Numbered from the stretch's first letter, positions 29,074-39,228 are shown. The stretch is 64,000 bases of DNA from an uncultured Beijerinckiaceae bacterium (GCA_937863205.1 CALMGA010000228.1:22899-86898), one strand, 5' to 3'. Numbers and translations: made by a program. Notes: generated by a model from the sequence alone, not told the origin.

Positions 29074-30069
29074 TCAGTTGGGCAGGATCGGAAGCACGAC
29101 GGCCTGCTTGGATCCCGAAAGGGTCTTCAGGAAGTCGACGAGATCGGTCTGCTCTGAGGGCGTCAGCGGAACGGGGCCCATGAGCGGCGACCTCGAAGGC
29201 CTGTCGATGCCGCCGCCGACGTAGTGCGCCACGACATCCTCAAGCGTGGCGAACTGACCCGAATGCATGTAGGGCGAGCGCTGCGCCGTGTCGCGCAGCG
29301 ACGGCGTCTTGAAAGCGAAGCGCGCCAGGGGATTGTCGGGTTCCAATAGGCCGCGGCCGATGTCCGTCAGGGTCGTCCCGGTGTCGTGGAATCTGTTGTC
29401 GGTGAAGTTCCAGCCGGGATGGCAGGCGGCGCACTGCCCCTTGGTCGTGAAGATCACGAAGCCTCGCTTGGCGGCTTGCGATATCGCGGTTTCGTCGCCG
29501 TCGATCCAGGCGTCGAACGGCGCGTAGCCCGACACAACCGTGCGCTCGTAGGTGGCCAGCGCCGCCACGATCGTGTCGGGGGTCACCCCTGTTCCAGGGA
29601 AGATGCGCTGGAAGCGCGCGTTGTAGCCGGGGATCGCCTTCAGCCTCGCCGCGGCCTCGTCGAGCGGCAGGTTCATTTCGGCGGGGTTCTGGATGGGGCT
29701 GCGGGCCTGCGCCTCGGCGGTTGGCGCCCGACCATCCCAGAAGAAAGGGTGGACCCAGGCCGTATCCAGGATCGTCGGCGCGTGGCGCGGCAGGCGGGTG
29801 TTCTGGGCGCCGACCGCCGTCTTGTTCCTGGCCTCCCAGCCGAACGAGGGATTATGACAGGAGGCGCAGGTCATGTTCTCGGCGCCGGACAGGCGCGGCT
29901 CGAAGAAGAGTGCCTTGCCGAGCGCGGCCTTCTCCGGCGTATACGGATTGGAGGCGGGAAACGGGATCTGCGTGGGACGCCGATACGCCGCGCGGTCGCT
30001 ATCGGACATCGCCTGTGTCGCCGTGCCCATCAGGATCATCGACATCGCGAGCGCACGCACGGCTCTCAT
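29074..30069 (-). CDS. Di-haem cytochrome c peroxidase (MauG/CCP family)
   Basis: A 331-residue periplasmic protein that reduces peroxide or modifies a partner with electrons from cytochrome c. It has a signal peptide (about 1-21), then two haem c sites: [13 protein letters not shown] and [12 protein letters not shown]. The ATG at 30069 is chosen because the signal peptide starts there; the frame extends to 30591 without any signal-like sequence. The linker [19 protein letters not shown] is typical of the family. First gene of a two-gene unit with the chemoreceptor. Confidence 0.9.
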   Translation of the reverse strand: MRAVRALAMSMILMGTATQAMSDSDRAAYRRPTQIPFPASNPYTPEKAALGKALFFEPRLSGAENMTCASCHNPSFGWEARNKTAVGAQNTRLPRHAPTILDTAWVHPFFWDGRAPTAEAQARSPIQNPAEMNLPLDEAAARLKAIPGYNARFQRIFPGTGVTPDTIVAALATYERTVVSGYAPFDAWIDGDETAISQAAKRGFVIFTTKGQCAACHPGWNFTDNRFHDTGTTLTDIGRGLLEPDNPLARFAFKTPSLRDTAQRSPYMHSGQFATLEDVVAHYVGGGIDRPSRSPLMGPVPLTPSEQTDLVDFLKTLSGSKQAVVLPILPN

Positions 30070-30983
30070 CTCCGGGGACGGGCCTCTCCGACGCGTCACT
30101 TGATATAGGTTAGATTGAACAGGTGAAGTGATGGTTAGCTCGCGGCGGCAAGTCTCGGCGTTTCCGTTCCTTCGGCGACCTTGACCGGGATAGACCACCG
30201 ACGCTTGCGCGGCCCGGAAGACCCGAAAAGCGGTTTCGCCCATGTCCACCGCCGGATCCGCAGACGCTTCGATGCGGCCTCGCACGGAGCCAGTTTCATT
30301 CGCCGAACAGCTGGCCGATGTTTCGGCCTTTCCAATGCCGAAGGAGGTGCCATCCTTCGTCCGGTGATGTGACCCGTCCACCTCCCGCGGCGAACCCGGG
30401 ATCTTGCGCGAACTCGATGACGCCATGATCGCGGCCGCAACCAACTGCCGGCAACCACGGCCTTCGCTCGCACCTGCGTGCGGCTGACCGCAGAGGCCGG
30501 AATTTCGGGCTGCTTGGCGCCCCATCGACGGCGGAGGCGACTGGCCGCCCGGCAGGGCGTTCCCGGTTCGTGACGCCTTCCGTTCCCGCACGAGGCCGTC
30601 GAGTCAGCCGGTGAGCTTCACGTCCGGCGACAGGCTGCCGACATGCTTCAGCTTGCCCTGGAACTGCGACGACCGCTTCGCCGCCGGGACGATCATGTCA
30701 GCCCGCAGAGTCGGCGGACCTGTGCGTGCGATGCCGAGGCGGGCGCCGTCGCACGCGGCGGAGCGCACCGCCATCCCGTTCGCCGGTTCGTTCTCCCTCG
30801 ATAGGAGGAGGTTCGGCTTGCGACCGCCGCCGATATCGGTCCGCCTCCAACGTCGGGCGAGCGAGGTTGCGCCCATGACTTGCCGCGGTGCCGGCGTTGC
30901 GGCGACTCGGGCGACCCGCTGCGATGATGCCGTCCCAATGAACTCTTGCTTCGGTCACCCCGAAGATCTTCATCGCCGTTGCC
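30070..30983. other. Long intergenic region with possible gene remnants
   Basis: About 910 bp. No intact gene is supported. The minus strand has coding-like pieces in different frames, e.g. a start MATAMKIFGVTEARVHWDG near 30985 divergent from the LysR gene, and an end SSQFQGKLKHVGSLSPDVKL near 30604. These may be one decayed gene with frameshifts, but its family was not recognised. The promoters for the peroxidase gene and the LysR gene must also lie here. Confidence 0.4.
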
Positions 30984-31937
30984 ATGCTTGATGGGGTGCG
31001 TCCCTTGGATTATCTCGCCGCCATGCGCTCCTTCGTCCGTTCGGCAGAGCTCGGCAGCTTTTCGCGCGCGGCGGAGGAAGCTGGCGTCAAGGTCTCGACC
31101 GTTTCGCGCTCCATCGCGGCGCTGGAGGCGGACGTGGGTGCGGCCCTGTTCAACCGTTCGACCCACGGCCTGCACCTGACCGAGATCGGGCGCATGTTTC
31201 ACGAGCAGTCGGGTCGCATCCTGGCCAATGTGGAGGAAGCCCGCGCGCTCGCCTCCGCCTTCAATGCGATCCCGCAGGGCAAATTGAAGATCACCATTCC
31301 CGCGACGTTCGGGCGTCTACACGTCGTGACCCACCTGCCCGCCTTCCTCGCCGCCTATCCCGCGATCACCGTCGAGGCGACGCTCACCGACGCGCATGTC
31401 GACATGATCGAGGCTGGCGTCGATCTGGCGATCCGCATCGGCGCGCTCCCCGACTCCGGCCTGATCGCGCGGCGGCTGGCGCGGCACGAGCGCGTGCTCT
31501 GCGCCAGCCCGGCGTACCTCGCCGCCTGCGATCCGATCGCGACCCCCGCCGACGTCGGCAACCGTGAAGCGCTTGTTTCGCTGCTGCAGCCCGGCGCGTT
31601 CTGGCATTTCCGTCAGCGCGGCACGGGCGCGACCGCAACGATCAAGGTGTCGGGCCGTGTCCGCCTCAACGACTCCGAGGCCCTGCTCACCTGCGCGCTC
31701 GCCGGACAGGGCCTCGCCGTGCTGCCGACATGGCTCGCCCATGCCGATCTCGCGCGAGGCTCGCTCGTCGCGCTTCTGCCGGAGTGGGACGCGGGCCTCA
31801 TGCCCGTTTTCGAACGGGGGATCTGGGTCGTGTACCCACCCAAAAGGATCGTGTCGCCCAAGGTCCGTGCCTTCACCACCTTCTTCGAGAGCCGCTTCCG
31901 CAAGCCCGTCTACTGGGAGGTCGCGCGGCCAGCCTGA
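30984..31937 (+). CDS. LysR-family transcriptional regulator
   Basis: A 317-residue LysR regulator. The HTH is at about 14-45 (FVRSAELGSFSRAAEEAGVK VSTVSRSIAALE) and the effector domain at about 90-305 (GKLKITIPATFGRLHV, DLAIRIGALPDSGLIAR). It is of the group that usually controls a divergent oxidoreductase gene; here the divergent flank (30604-30985) seems to hold only remnants. The ATG at 30984 is used; a TTG at 31005 is another option. Confidence 0.88.
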   Translation: MLDGVRPLDYLAAMRSFVRSAELGSFSRAAEEAGVKVSTVSRSIAALEADVGAALFNRSTHGLHLTEIGRMFHEQSGRILANVEEARALASAFNAIPQGKLKITIPATFGRLHVVTHLPAFLAAYPAITVEATLTDAHVDMIEAGVDLAIRIGALPDSGLIARRLARHERVLCASPAYLAACDPIATPADVGNREALVSLLQPGAFWHFRQRGTGATATIKVSGRVRLNDSEALLTCALAGQGLAVLPTWLAHADLARGSLVALLPEWDAGLMPVFERGIWVVYPPKRIVSPKVRAFTTFFESRFRKPVYWEVARPA

Positions 31938-32605
31938 GGCGGCATTTGCGCCGGCGGCGAGCGCCATCAGGGACACCTCGCTTCCTTTCGCCGGTGCGTC
32001 GGACGCCCTGGCCCGTCCGCACACGACGCGAGCCTCGGCGCAGTGCGGAACCGGTCCGCGGACCGACGCGTCGGGACGGATCAAGGAAGTCGCAGGGGTT
32101 GGGCGCCGGACGCTGATGGCCAGAGCCTGATCGGTCAGTCCTCCGCGACTGGCGCATCGGACCGAGACGTGAGCAGCGATTTTCGGACAAATCCGATGCG
32201 GCAGGCCGAGAGCATCGGGCCGGATCCAGTGAAGGATCCGGACTCTGAGCTCGGCTTTGGCAAATTTTTCGGATTTGGGATGGGTAAGAAGCGGAGGTGG
32301 CGAGTAGGCTGGCAGCGTTTCCGCCGGCGGACAGCGTCATGCCGCTTTTCCCCACCCGCTTCGCCGGGTTCATCCCGGCCTTTGCGCCACTCTCTGTCCA
32401 GCGCTCTCCTGGCGAGCCGATATATCATTGACTTGCTGAGCGTCGAGAATGACAGCAATCTGGAAGCGGAGCATGTTCGGCGCCTGCGGGCTACGCGGTT
32501 GAGAGTAGCCGATCCGGGCTCACCCAATCCTTGCCCAAACTCAAATGTCCGAACCGGCAGAACCATAGCCGAAGGTCGACAATCTGCCTTACACCCAACG
32601 CGGAG
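31938..32605. other. Intergenic region with repeat A3
   Basis: About 670 bp without a supported gene. It contains family A repeat copy 3 and, around 32400-32470, a stretch with visibly more A/T than its surroundings (e.g. CGATATATCATTGAC). Confidence 0.45.
32152..32228 (-). repeat. Dispersed palindromic repeat, family A, copy 3
   Basis: Reverse-strand copy: in the family orientation it reads GGATCCGGCCCGATGC, a spacer, CCGCATCGGATTTGTCCG, AAAATCGCTGCTCA and CTCGGTCCGATGC. It retains the arm pairing with several changes in the loop. Confidence 0.7.
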
Positions 32606-33754
32606 CTACGTAGCCGCACGTTCCGACGATCGTTCATCATCACGGCGGCGAAGGGTGATGAGGCTCAGCTCGGAAGGGCGACCGAGCCTGAGCGCGAACC
32701 CAGGCCAGAGCGCGGTCCCATTGCTGACGTAGAGCGTCATGGCGCCGATCGTGTAGGCGCCGGAGGCGAAGCCTCCGTTGCCGCGCGCGACCAACCGGTC
32801 CAGCCCCACGATCATGCCGCCGTGCGTGTGCCCGGAAAGTTGCAGCGCGATCCCTCGTCGTGCTGCCGAAGCAGCATCCTTCGGTTGGTGATCGAGCAGA
32901 ATGATCGGTGCGCCAAAGGGCGCCCCGGCGAGAGCACCATCGAGATCGGGACCACGATGGCCGGTGACGGGCGCCGAGCGATCGGTGACTCCCGCCACCA
33001 CGAGGGCGCCGCCACCACGCCTGAGAACCGCGTGGGCGTTGGCCAGGACGCGTATGCCCATGCCAGCGAAGTGCCGCATCCAGGCATCATGGTCGAAAAA
33101 ATATTCGTGGTTACCGGGCACGGCCCAGATGCCGTCGCGTGCACGCAACGCTCGCAGCGGCTCCACGTCGTCGCGCCGCATCGCGAGCGACCCGTCGATG
33201 AAGTCGCCCGTCACGACGATCAGGTCGGCATCGAGCGTGTTCGATCGCCCGACGACGGCACGAGCCCACGATGCCGGGAAGAGACGACTGATGTGGAGAT
33301 CGGTCAGGTGCAGGATCCTGTAGCCGTCAAAGTCGGGCGGCAGGTCCTTGATCGGCACCTCGACGCTCTTCAGCGGCGGCACGCGTATGGCTTGCCGCAC
33401 GGCGACCCCCGCCAGAAGGGTCGCCGCGAGGGCAGCACCGTATCGGCACCGGTCGGAGATCACCCAACCGCCCGCGGGTAACGCCCTGGACACCAGCGCG
33501 ATCAGATCGAAAGCGATCTGCATGGCCGCCAGGAACCCGATCGCACCGAAAGCCGCGTTGAACAGCACCACCAGGGGGCGCGGGAACTCGGGTGCGAAGA
33601 CGGAACCGGACGATAAGCGACTCCACAGGTGGTACTGCGACGCGGCGAGCAGGACGGCGGCAATGCCAAGCCTGAGGGCAAGCGGCCAGGGCAGCGGCCA
33701 TACGACCCGCACGATGACGTAGAGCGAGGGCAGACTGGGTATCAGGCGGATCAT
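32606..33754 (-). CDS. Membrane-anchored metallophosphoesterase
   Basis: A 382-residue protein with three to four N-terminal TM helices (about 1-120) and a calcineurin-type phosphoesterase domain (about 140-370). Metal-site motifs are complete: ILHLTDLHISR, VVTGDFIDG, AVPGNHEYFFD, LLDHQPK and LSGHTHGGMIVG. This layout matches YkuE/YaeI-type enzymes, some of which act on UDP-sugar lipids. The gene is isolated by non-coding DNA on both sides. Confidence 0.9.
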   Translation of the reverse strand: MIRLIPSLPSLYVIVRVVWPLPWPLALRLGIAAVLLAASQYHLWSRLSSGSVFAPEFPRPLVVLFNAAFGAIGFLAAMQIAFDLIALVSRALPAGGWVISDRCRYGAALAATLLAGVAVRQAIRVPPLKSVEVPIKDLPPDFDGYRILHLTDLHISRLFPASWARAVVGRSNTLDADLIVVTGDFIDGSLAMRRDDVEPLRALRARDGIWAVPGNHEYFFDHDAWMRHFAGMGIRVLANAHAVLRRGGGALVVAGVTDRSAPVTGHRGPDLDGALAGAPFGAPIILLDHQPKDAASAARRGIALQLSGHTHGGMIVGLDRLVARGNGGFASGAYTIGAMTLYVSNGTALWPGFALRLGRPSELSLITLRRRDDERSSERAAT

Positions 33755-34099
33755 GGGCGGCTTCTTGGACCCGGCGGCGGTCGCGGCACAAAGCCTTTCG
33801 CTTGGGATCAGAGGTTCGCGTCATGCAGCCGTTCGCCCCACGCTTCCCACCCACGGTGGTCCCGCATGAGCACCTCGTCGCTCGTGTGGTTTGCGTTGAC
33901 GTGCGGATTGCGGCCTCCGCGTCGCCCTCGTGAAGCGTGGCCTGCTCAGGGATGGCGGGACGGCCGCAGCCAGCAAGACGTGCGTGGTGCGCCTGAGCGA
34001 GGACGAGCCGCAGCGGCGGCCTTTGAGCAGGCCGCATGAATGGCTTGCGCGGGCCGGCGCTCGACGCCAGGGCCGGGTTTCCCGGTTGCAGGATGACGA
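33755..34099. other. Intergenic region, no feature supported
   Basis: About 345 bp. Short ORFs only. A phrase near 33975 (KTCVVRLSEDE) loosely recalls the start of IS630-type transposases, but no catalytic domain or terminal inverted repeat follows. Confidence 0.3.
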
Positions 34100-35425
34100 T
34101 CAGCCGAAAAACCGGTTCGCCGGCCGCGGCAAGCCGAGGTGTTCGCGCAGGGTGGCGCCCTCATACTCCGTCCGGAACAGGCCGCGCCGCTGCAGCTCCG
34201 GCACCACCTCGTCGACGAAGTCGTCGAGGCCCTGCGGCAGATAGGGGAACATGATGTTGAAGCCGTCGCAGGCCGCGCCGTGCAGCCACTCCGCCATGCC
34301 GTCGGCGATCGTCGCCGCCGTGCCGACGAAGGCGAGGCCGGAATAGCTGCCGGCCTCCTGCGCCAGCTCGCGGATCGTCAGCCCCTCCCTCTGCGCCGCC
34401 TCCACGATGCGCGCGCGGCCGCTTTTGCTGGCGTTGCTTTCAGGGATGGGCGGCAGCGGGCCGTCGGGATCGAAGCCGCTGACATCGTAGTTCAGCATCC
34501 CGTTCAGCGAGCCGATGCCGCTGTCGTAGTGCACGAGGCCGTCGAGGTGGGCGCGCTTGGCCCGTGCCTGCTCGTCGGTGTCGCCGACGACGACGAAGGC
34601 GGCCGGCAGGATCCTGAGGTGGTCGGGATCGCGGCCGACCGCCGGCATGCGCCCCTTCACGTCGGCGTAGAAGCGCCGGCCCGCATCGAGCGTCGCCTCG
34701 GCGGCGAACACCACCTCGGCCGTTTCCGCCGCGAGCTGCCGTCCCGGCTCGGATGAGCCGGCCTGCACGACGACCGGCCAGCCCTGCACGGGGCGGGCGA
34801 TGTTGAGCGGGCCGCGCACCTTGAGGCTCGGACCCTCGTGGGCGAGGGTGTGCATCCGCGCCGTGTCGAAGTAGATGCCGGCCGCGACGTCGCGCACGAA
34901 GGCGTCGTCGGCGAAGGAGTCCCACAGGCCGGTGACGACGTCGATGAACTCACGGGCGCGGACGTAACGGGCGTCGTGGTCCATCTGCTCGGTCTGCCCG
35001 AAGTTCAGCGCCGCGTCGGGGTTGGCGGTCGTCACCACGTTCCAGCCGGCACGCCCGGCGCTGATGTGGTCGAGCGAGGCGAAGCGACGGGCGATGTGGT
35101 ACGGCGCGTCGTAGGTCGTCGAGGCCGTGGCCACCAGACCGATGCGCTCGGTCATGGTTGCAAGCGCGGAGAGCAGCGTGAACGGCTCGAAACTGGTCAC
35201 GGTATGGCTGCGCTTGAGGGCATCGACCGGCATGTTGAGCACCGCCAGGTGGTCGGCCATGAAGAAGGCATCGAACTTGGCCGCCTCCAGCCGCCGGGCG
35301 AAGCGCGCGATGTGCGCGAGGTTGAAGTTCGCATCGGGAAAGGCGCCGGGATAGCGCCACGCGCCGGTGTGGATGCTGACGGGGCGCATGAAGGCGCCGA
35401 GGTGCAGCTGGCATTGCGAACTCAT
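34100..35425 (-). CDS. LLM-class flavin-dependent monooxygenase (NtaA/SnaA/DszA type)
   Basis: A 441-residue FMNH2-dependent enzyme of the bacterial-luciferase fold. Markers: GAWRYPGAFPDANFNL near the N-terminus, FDAFFMADHLAV, AGWNVVTTANPDAALNFG (conserved in this group) and QAGSSEPGRQLAA. The ATG at 35425 starts the family N-terminus; the upstream open frame to 36046 is antisense to the LysR gene. Members cleave C-S or C-N bonds of sulfonates, chelators or sulfur heterocycles and need a separate flavin reductase, absent next to it. The neighbouring LysR gene may control it. Confidence 0.88.
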   Translation of the reverse strand: MSSQCQLHLGAFMRPVSIHTGAWRYPGAFPDANFNLAHIARFARRLEAAKFDAFFMADHLAVLNMPVDALKRSHTVTSFEPFTLLSALATMTERIGLVATASTTYDAPYHIARRFASLDHISAGRAGWNVVTTANPDAALNFGQTEQMDHDARYVRAREFIDVVTGLWDSFADDAFVRDVAAGIYFDTARMHTLAHEGPSLKVRGPLNIARPVQGWPVVVQAGSSEPGRQLAAETAEVVFAAEATLDAGRRFYADVKGRMPAVGRDPDHLRILPAAFVVVGDTDEQARAKRAHLDGLVHYDSGIGSLNGMLNYDVSGFDPDGPLPPIPESNASKSGRARIVEAAQREGLTIRELAQEAGSYSGLAFVGTAATIADGMAEWLHGAACDGFNIMFPYLPQGLDDFVDEVVPELQRRGLFRTEYEGATLREHLGLPRPANRFFG

Positions 35426-35510
35426 CGGCCGATCCGCTTCAAGGATGATGGGGTTCTGACGCCGCTCGATCGGCAGGGCAAGAGGCGGGGCGAAGGGCGC
35501 ACAACCACGC

Positions 35511-36419
35511 TCATCGTCGGAGATGACGAGTCGCAGCGGGACTTTCCGGAGTCCCGAACGCTTCCACGACCATATCGATGAACGTGCGCAACTTGGGCGT
35601 CTGCGGCCGGCGCGCCGAAAACAAGATGTGCATCGGGCGGCTCGGCGCTTCGTAGGTCGGCAGGACGCGGACGAGACGTCCTGAAGCCAGATCGTCCGCC
35701 ACCGTCGTTTCCGCCTGCAGGAGGATGCCCTGGCCGTCGAGGGCGGCGGCATGCAGCACGCGTCCGTCATTGACCCGGAAGCGGCCACGCACCGGGACCG
35801 GGTAGGTGCGGCCTTCTCGCGCGAAATGCCACTCCGCGTTTGGCAAGCCGGATGCGTAGACGAAGCCGAGGCATTCGTGGTCGGTGAGGTCGTCGGGAGA
35901 TCCAGGGATGCCTCGCTCGGCGAGGTAGGCCGGCGACGCGCAGGCGACCAGGCGGTGGGGCGCGAGGGCGCGCGCGGCCAAGCTCGAGTCCTTGAGCGGA
36001 CCCAGGCGGATGACCGCATCATAGCCCTCGTCGACCACGTCGACATATCGATCGGACAGCGTCAGCTCGACCGCGACGTTGGGATGGATCTTGAGGTAGC
36101 GGCTGATGAGCGGCGCCATGCTGCAGGCCCCGAACGTTTCCGGCGCGTTGACACGCAACTGCCCTCGCGGGGTGGTGCTGAGATCGTGAACGAGCGACTC
36201 CGCCGCCTCGGTCTCGGCGAGAACCACCCGGCATCGCTCATAGAAGGCCTGTCCGATCGCGGTGAGGCTTTGCCGCCGTGTCGTGCGGTGCAGAAGCTGG
36301 GCGCCAAGCCGCTTCTCAAGGTCAGCCACGTGCTTGCTGACCATCTGCGACGACAGGCCGAGTGCATTCGCCGCCGCCGTCAACGAGCCGAGATCGGCAG
36401 CCTTCACGAACGCGGTCAT
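35511..36419 (-). CDS. LysR-family transcriptional regulator
   Basis: A 302-residue LysR regulator: HTH at about 2-35 (DLGSLTAAANALGLSSQMVS), linker helix KHVADLEKRLGAQLLHR, and effector domain (GQLRVNAPETFGACSM, VIRLGPLKDSSLAARAL). The family usually starts several residues earlier, but no better start codon is visible in frame. It is divergent from the quinone-reductase-like gene at 36537 (117 bp gap), the classic LysR-target layout, and sits 85 bp upstream of the monooxygenase gene on the same strand. Confidence 0.9.
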   Translation of the reverse strand: MTAFVKAADLGSLTAAANALGLSSQMVSKHVADLEKRLGAQLLHRTTRRQSLTAIGQAFYERCRVVLAETEAAESLVHDLSTTPRGQLRVNAPETFGACSMAPLISRYLKIHPNVAVELTLSDRYVDVVDEGYDAVIRLGPLKDSSLAARALAPHRLVACASPAYLAERGIPGSPDDLTDHECLGFVYASGLPNAEWHFAREGRTYPVPVRGRFRVNDGRVLHAAALDGQGILLQAETTVADDLASGRLVRVLPTYEAPSRPMHILFSARRPQTPKLRTFIDMVVEAFGTPESPAATRHLRR

Positions 36420-36536
36420 GCTGGCGAGACGATCCAGATTTCCAACTCGTGGTTTCAGGTGATGAAGCGGTCGGTATCCTTATCTTCCGGTCGTTGATCG
36501 TCAAATGAGTGCCCGACGCCAACGAAGGACACGCAC

Positions 36537-37550
36537 ATGCGCGCTTATCGATTCGATGCCCTGACCAGCCTTGACGACCTCCGTCTGCACGAGGAGGCGC
36601 AGCCGCGACCGCAGCGCGGTGAACTTCTGTTGCGCGTGCGTGCCGTTTCGCTGAACTACCGCGACGTTGCGATCGCGCAGGGCACCTACCCGCAGCCGGC
36701 GAAGGCGGGTCTCGTGCCCGGCAGCGACGCGGCTTGCGAGGTCGTCGATGTCGGCGAAGGCGTCGACGCCTACAAGCCGGGCGATCGGGTCATCGGCGCT
36801 TTTCACCCGCGCTGGTTCGGCGGACCCATGCCCTCCACGTTGGCGCAACATGCCTACGGCAGCGGCCAGGATGGCTGGCTCAGCGAGTTCAAGGTCGTGT
36901 CGCAAGAGGCCGTTGTCCGCCTCCCGGACGGGCTCACCTTCGAGGAGGGCGCCACCTTGCCCTGTGCCGCCGCGACGGCCTGGAGCACGCTGTCCGGCCC
37001 CACGCCGATCCGGGTCGGGCATAGCGTTCTGACGCTGGGAACGGGCGGGGTTTCGATCTTCGCGCTGCAGCTTGCCAAGGCGCTCGGCGCCCGCGTGATC
37101 GCGACGACGTCGAGCGCGGCGAAAGCCGACAGGCTGCGCGCGCTCGGCGCCGATGAGGTGATCGACTACAGCAAGGATGCGGCGTGGGGCGAGACGGCGC
37201 GGGCACTCAGCGGTGGCGCCGGCGTCGACCGCGTCGTCGAGGTGGGCGGCGCAGGCACCATCGCCCAGTCGTTGCGGGCGGTCGCCCTCGGCGGCGAGAT
37301 CGTACTGGTGGGGTTTCTAACGGATAACACGGCCGGCATCGACTACTTCCAGCTTTTTGGCAGCAACGCCGTGGTGCGTTCGGTCGGCGTGGGAGATCGT
37401 GCGAACCTGGAGGCCTGCGTCAAGGCCGTGAGCCAGGCCGGCTGCAAGCCGGTGATCGACCGCGTCTTCGCGTTCAATGACGCAAAGGCCGCCTTCGCGC
37501 ATCTTCGGAGCGGTAAACACATCGGAAAGGTCGTCATCAGCCTCGCGTGA
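36537..37550 (+). CDS. Zinc-independent MDR-family alcohol dehydrogenase/quinone reductase
   Basis: A 337-residue medium-chain dehydrogenase/reductase. The N-terminal substrate domain has SLNYRDVAIAQGTYP and VPGSDAACEVVDVGEGV; the Rossmann domain binds NAD(P)H (VLTLGTGGVSIFALQLAKAL, about 163-182); the C-terminus has KHIGKVVISLA. The zinc-ligand cysteines of classical alcohol dehydrogenases are missing, so a quinone or enone reductase activity is likely. Divergent from the LysR gene, which probably regulates it. Confidence 0.9.
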   Translation: MRAYRFDALTSLDDLRLHEEAQPRPQRGELLLRVRAVSLNYRDVAIAQGTYPQPAKAGLVPGSDAACEVVDVGEGVDAYKPGDRVIGAFHPRWFGGPMPSTLAQHAYGSGQDGWLSEFKVVSQEAVVRLPDGLTFEEGATLPCAAATAWSTLSGPTPIRVGHSVLTLGTGGVSIFALQLAKALGARVIATTSSAAKADRLRALGADEVIDYSKDAAWGETARALSGGAGVDRVVEVGGAGTIAQSLRAVALGGEIVLVGFLTDNTAGIDYFQLFGSNAVVRSVGVGDRANLEACVKAVSQAGCKPVIDRVFAFNDAKAAFAHLRSGKHIGKVVISLA

Positions 37551-38052
37551 TCGGCGGGAGTCGGCCGCCGAGCCTCGGACCGGCGGCACGGCGATGATCG
37601 GCAGGCGCACGGCCGGCTCGTCATCCGCCACCGGGCCGGTCCTGCCGGCATCCGCGCGATCGGATCCTGGGCAAGGTCCTTTATGCTTTGGCGCCTAACG
37701 TCACGGCGGTGAGGCCGTGAGCGAGCTTCGATACGACGTCGAGGACGGCGGTCCCGAGCCGTTCCCTGTCGCCCTCGGCCTGCTGGCGGTTAGGCCGCGC
37801 TGCTCGTCGCCGACCCGCTGGGTGACGCGGAGAAGCGCCGGAGTCCTACGCTCGGCCGCGACCACCGCAGCTGAAAGTCGCCATCGCGAGCCTCGCCGCG
37901 CTCCTTGCAGGCATCCTTCTCAAGCCTTGCATTCCAACCCTCGGATGCCGCCGAGCACGCGACCCATGACCGTCGATCGCCCCGCGTGTGGCATCCTTTC
38001 AGCCCGCTGGATGATTGGGGGACGCGTACCAGGGCGGACCCGGGGTTCGAAA
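37551..38052. other. Intergenic region, no gene supported
   Basis: About 500 bp. The membrane-protein frame is open from 37717 but the translated stretch is Pro/Arg/Ser-rich and unlike the downstream protein. No repeat copy or hairpin was recognised. Confidence 0.4.
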
Positions 38053-38610
38053 GTGTCGATCAGGGAGATCCACGGGCAGCAGTTCGTCCGCTTGAAGAAA
38101 CGGGTGCAACAATTGTGCGAAGCGTCGCCGCTCCGCTCCCAAATAATTGCCGGCCTCACGCACGGGCTCTTGTCGGTGATGGCGGCGATCCTTGCCTACT
38201 TGCCGACCCGTGCGATCGGCTTGCAGGATGGGTTTTGGAGCGCGATCACCGCGATCACCGTCGCCCAGACGGAGTATCAGGCGATGCGCTCGACGGCCCG
38301 TGACCAGTTCATCGGTGCCGCCGTCGGCGGTGTGGTCGCCCTGGCCTGCTATGTTTGCGTCGGACAAGGCCTTTGGAGCTACGCACTCGCCGTCGTCATC
38401 TCCGTTCTGGGCTCCTCGCTCATCAACGTCCAAAGCGCCAAGCGGCTGGCAGCGGTCACGACGACCATCATCCTTCTTGTACCCCACACCGGCTCGCCTC
38501 AGCGGATGATGATCTCTCGCCTGTCCGAGGTCGGCTGGGGCATAGCTGTTGCGGCGAGCTTGGTGTGGTTGGCGACCCGCCTGGGCCTCGTGAAGCGCAA
38601 CGACGATTAG
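38053..38610 (+). CDS. FUSC/aromatic-acid-exporter-like membrane protein
   Basis: A protein of about 185 residues with five to six TM helices: GLLSVMAAILAYLPTRA, FWSAITAITVAQTEYQAMRS, IGAAVGGVVALACYVCVG, WSYALAVVISVLGSSL, AAVTTTIILLVPH and GWGIAVAASLVWLATRL. The T-x-x-x-A-R-D-Q-F-x-G segment after TM2 is typical of FUSC-type and aromatic-acid exporter N-terminal domains. The start is uncertain: GTG 38053 is used, ATG 38011 is possible. Only the membrane half of the family is present, without a cytoplasmic domain. Confidence 0.65.
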   Translation: MSIREIHGQQFVRLKKRVQQLCEASPLRSQIIAGLTHGLLSVMAAILAYLPTRAIGLQDGFWSAITAITVAQTEYQAMRSTARDQFIGAAVGGVVALACYVCVGQGLWSYALAVVISVLGSSLINVQSAKRLAAVTTTIILLVPHTGSPQRMMISRLSEVGWGIAVAASLVWLATRLGLVKRNDD

Positions 38611-39045
38611 GTACGCCCATTCAACGAAGAGAGCGGGACGCCGCAAGCCAAGCTCGTCCGGGCGGCGTCGGACGCCGCTGACGCGTGCGGCAAGCCGGAC
38701 TTCGATGCCGCCTGCGTCGAGGCGATAACGACCTTGCCCGGGATCGCGCGCTGGGCGATTCCCAAGGATGGGGATACGCAAGCCTTCACGGGGCTGGTCC
38801 GTGATGAGAGCGGCGACGTCGTCTGCTCGGCGACACTGACGTTTGCCGGGCTTCGGCTGAACGGCAAGGCAGGGCAAGCGTCGTCTCCGATCGCTTTCGC
38901 CCTCCCTACCCGCTTCCGCCGCGCGTCGACCGCCCCGCGCTGCCGATCAACGAGCGGCACCCAGGCGCCGAGCCCTTTCCGCTACCCGACCGGCCGAGTC
39001 GGGTCCGCTCGCCGGTTTCCGAGCGGAACGCCGATCGCGATGTGA
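38611..39045 (+). pseudogene. Probable gene remnant (possibly DUF6894-like)
   Basis: Directly after the stop of the membrane protein, the same frame continues with coding-like sequence (SDAADACGKPDFDAACVEAI; GLVRDESGDVVCSATLTFAG) but without a plausible start codon. The late segment resembles the end of the short DUF6894-type proteins (D-E-x-G-x-x-V-x-x-x-x-L-T-F). The last third of the frame is Arg/Ser/Pro-rich and does not look coding. Likely a decayed small gene. Confidence 0.35.
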
Positions 39046-39228
39046 TCCTGCGAGCGCGCCGGAAAACGTGCGTTCGGCAGCACTATAGTGGTGGCTCTCG
39101 GTCTCGACGCATCACCGGCAGCTTCATCTGCGTAGCCCGTCGCACACGGAAATGTCGCGTGAGGAACCTGCGGTCCAGCCTCGTGTTGGTCTGCCACTCT
39201 GCATCCCGCAATCACAGAGGTGTCGACG

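Noticed and set aside
33930..34060. IS630-type transposase start
   Set aside because: Only about ten residues look similar; no DDE domain, no terminal inverted repeats, and the frame is not maintained.
37717..38052. N-terminal extension of the FUSC-like membrane protein
   Set aside because: The extra residues are Pro/Arg/Ser-rich, lack hydrophobic segments and do not resemble the family.
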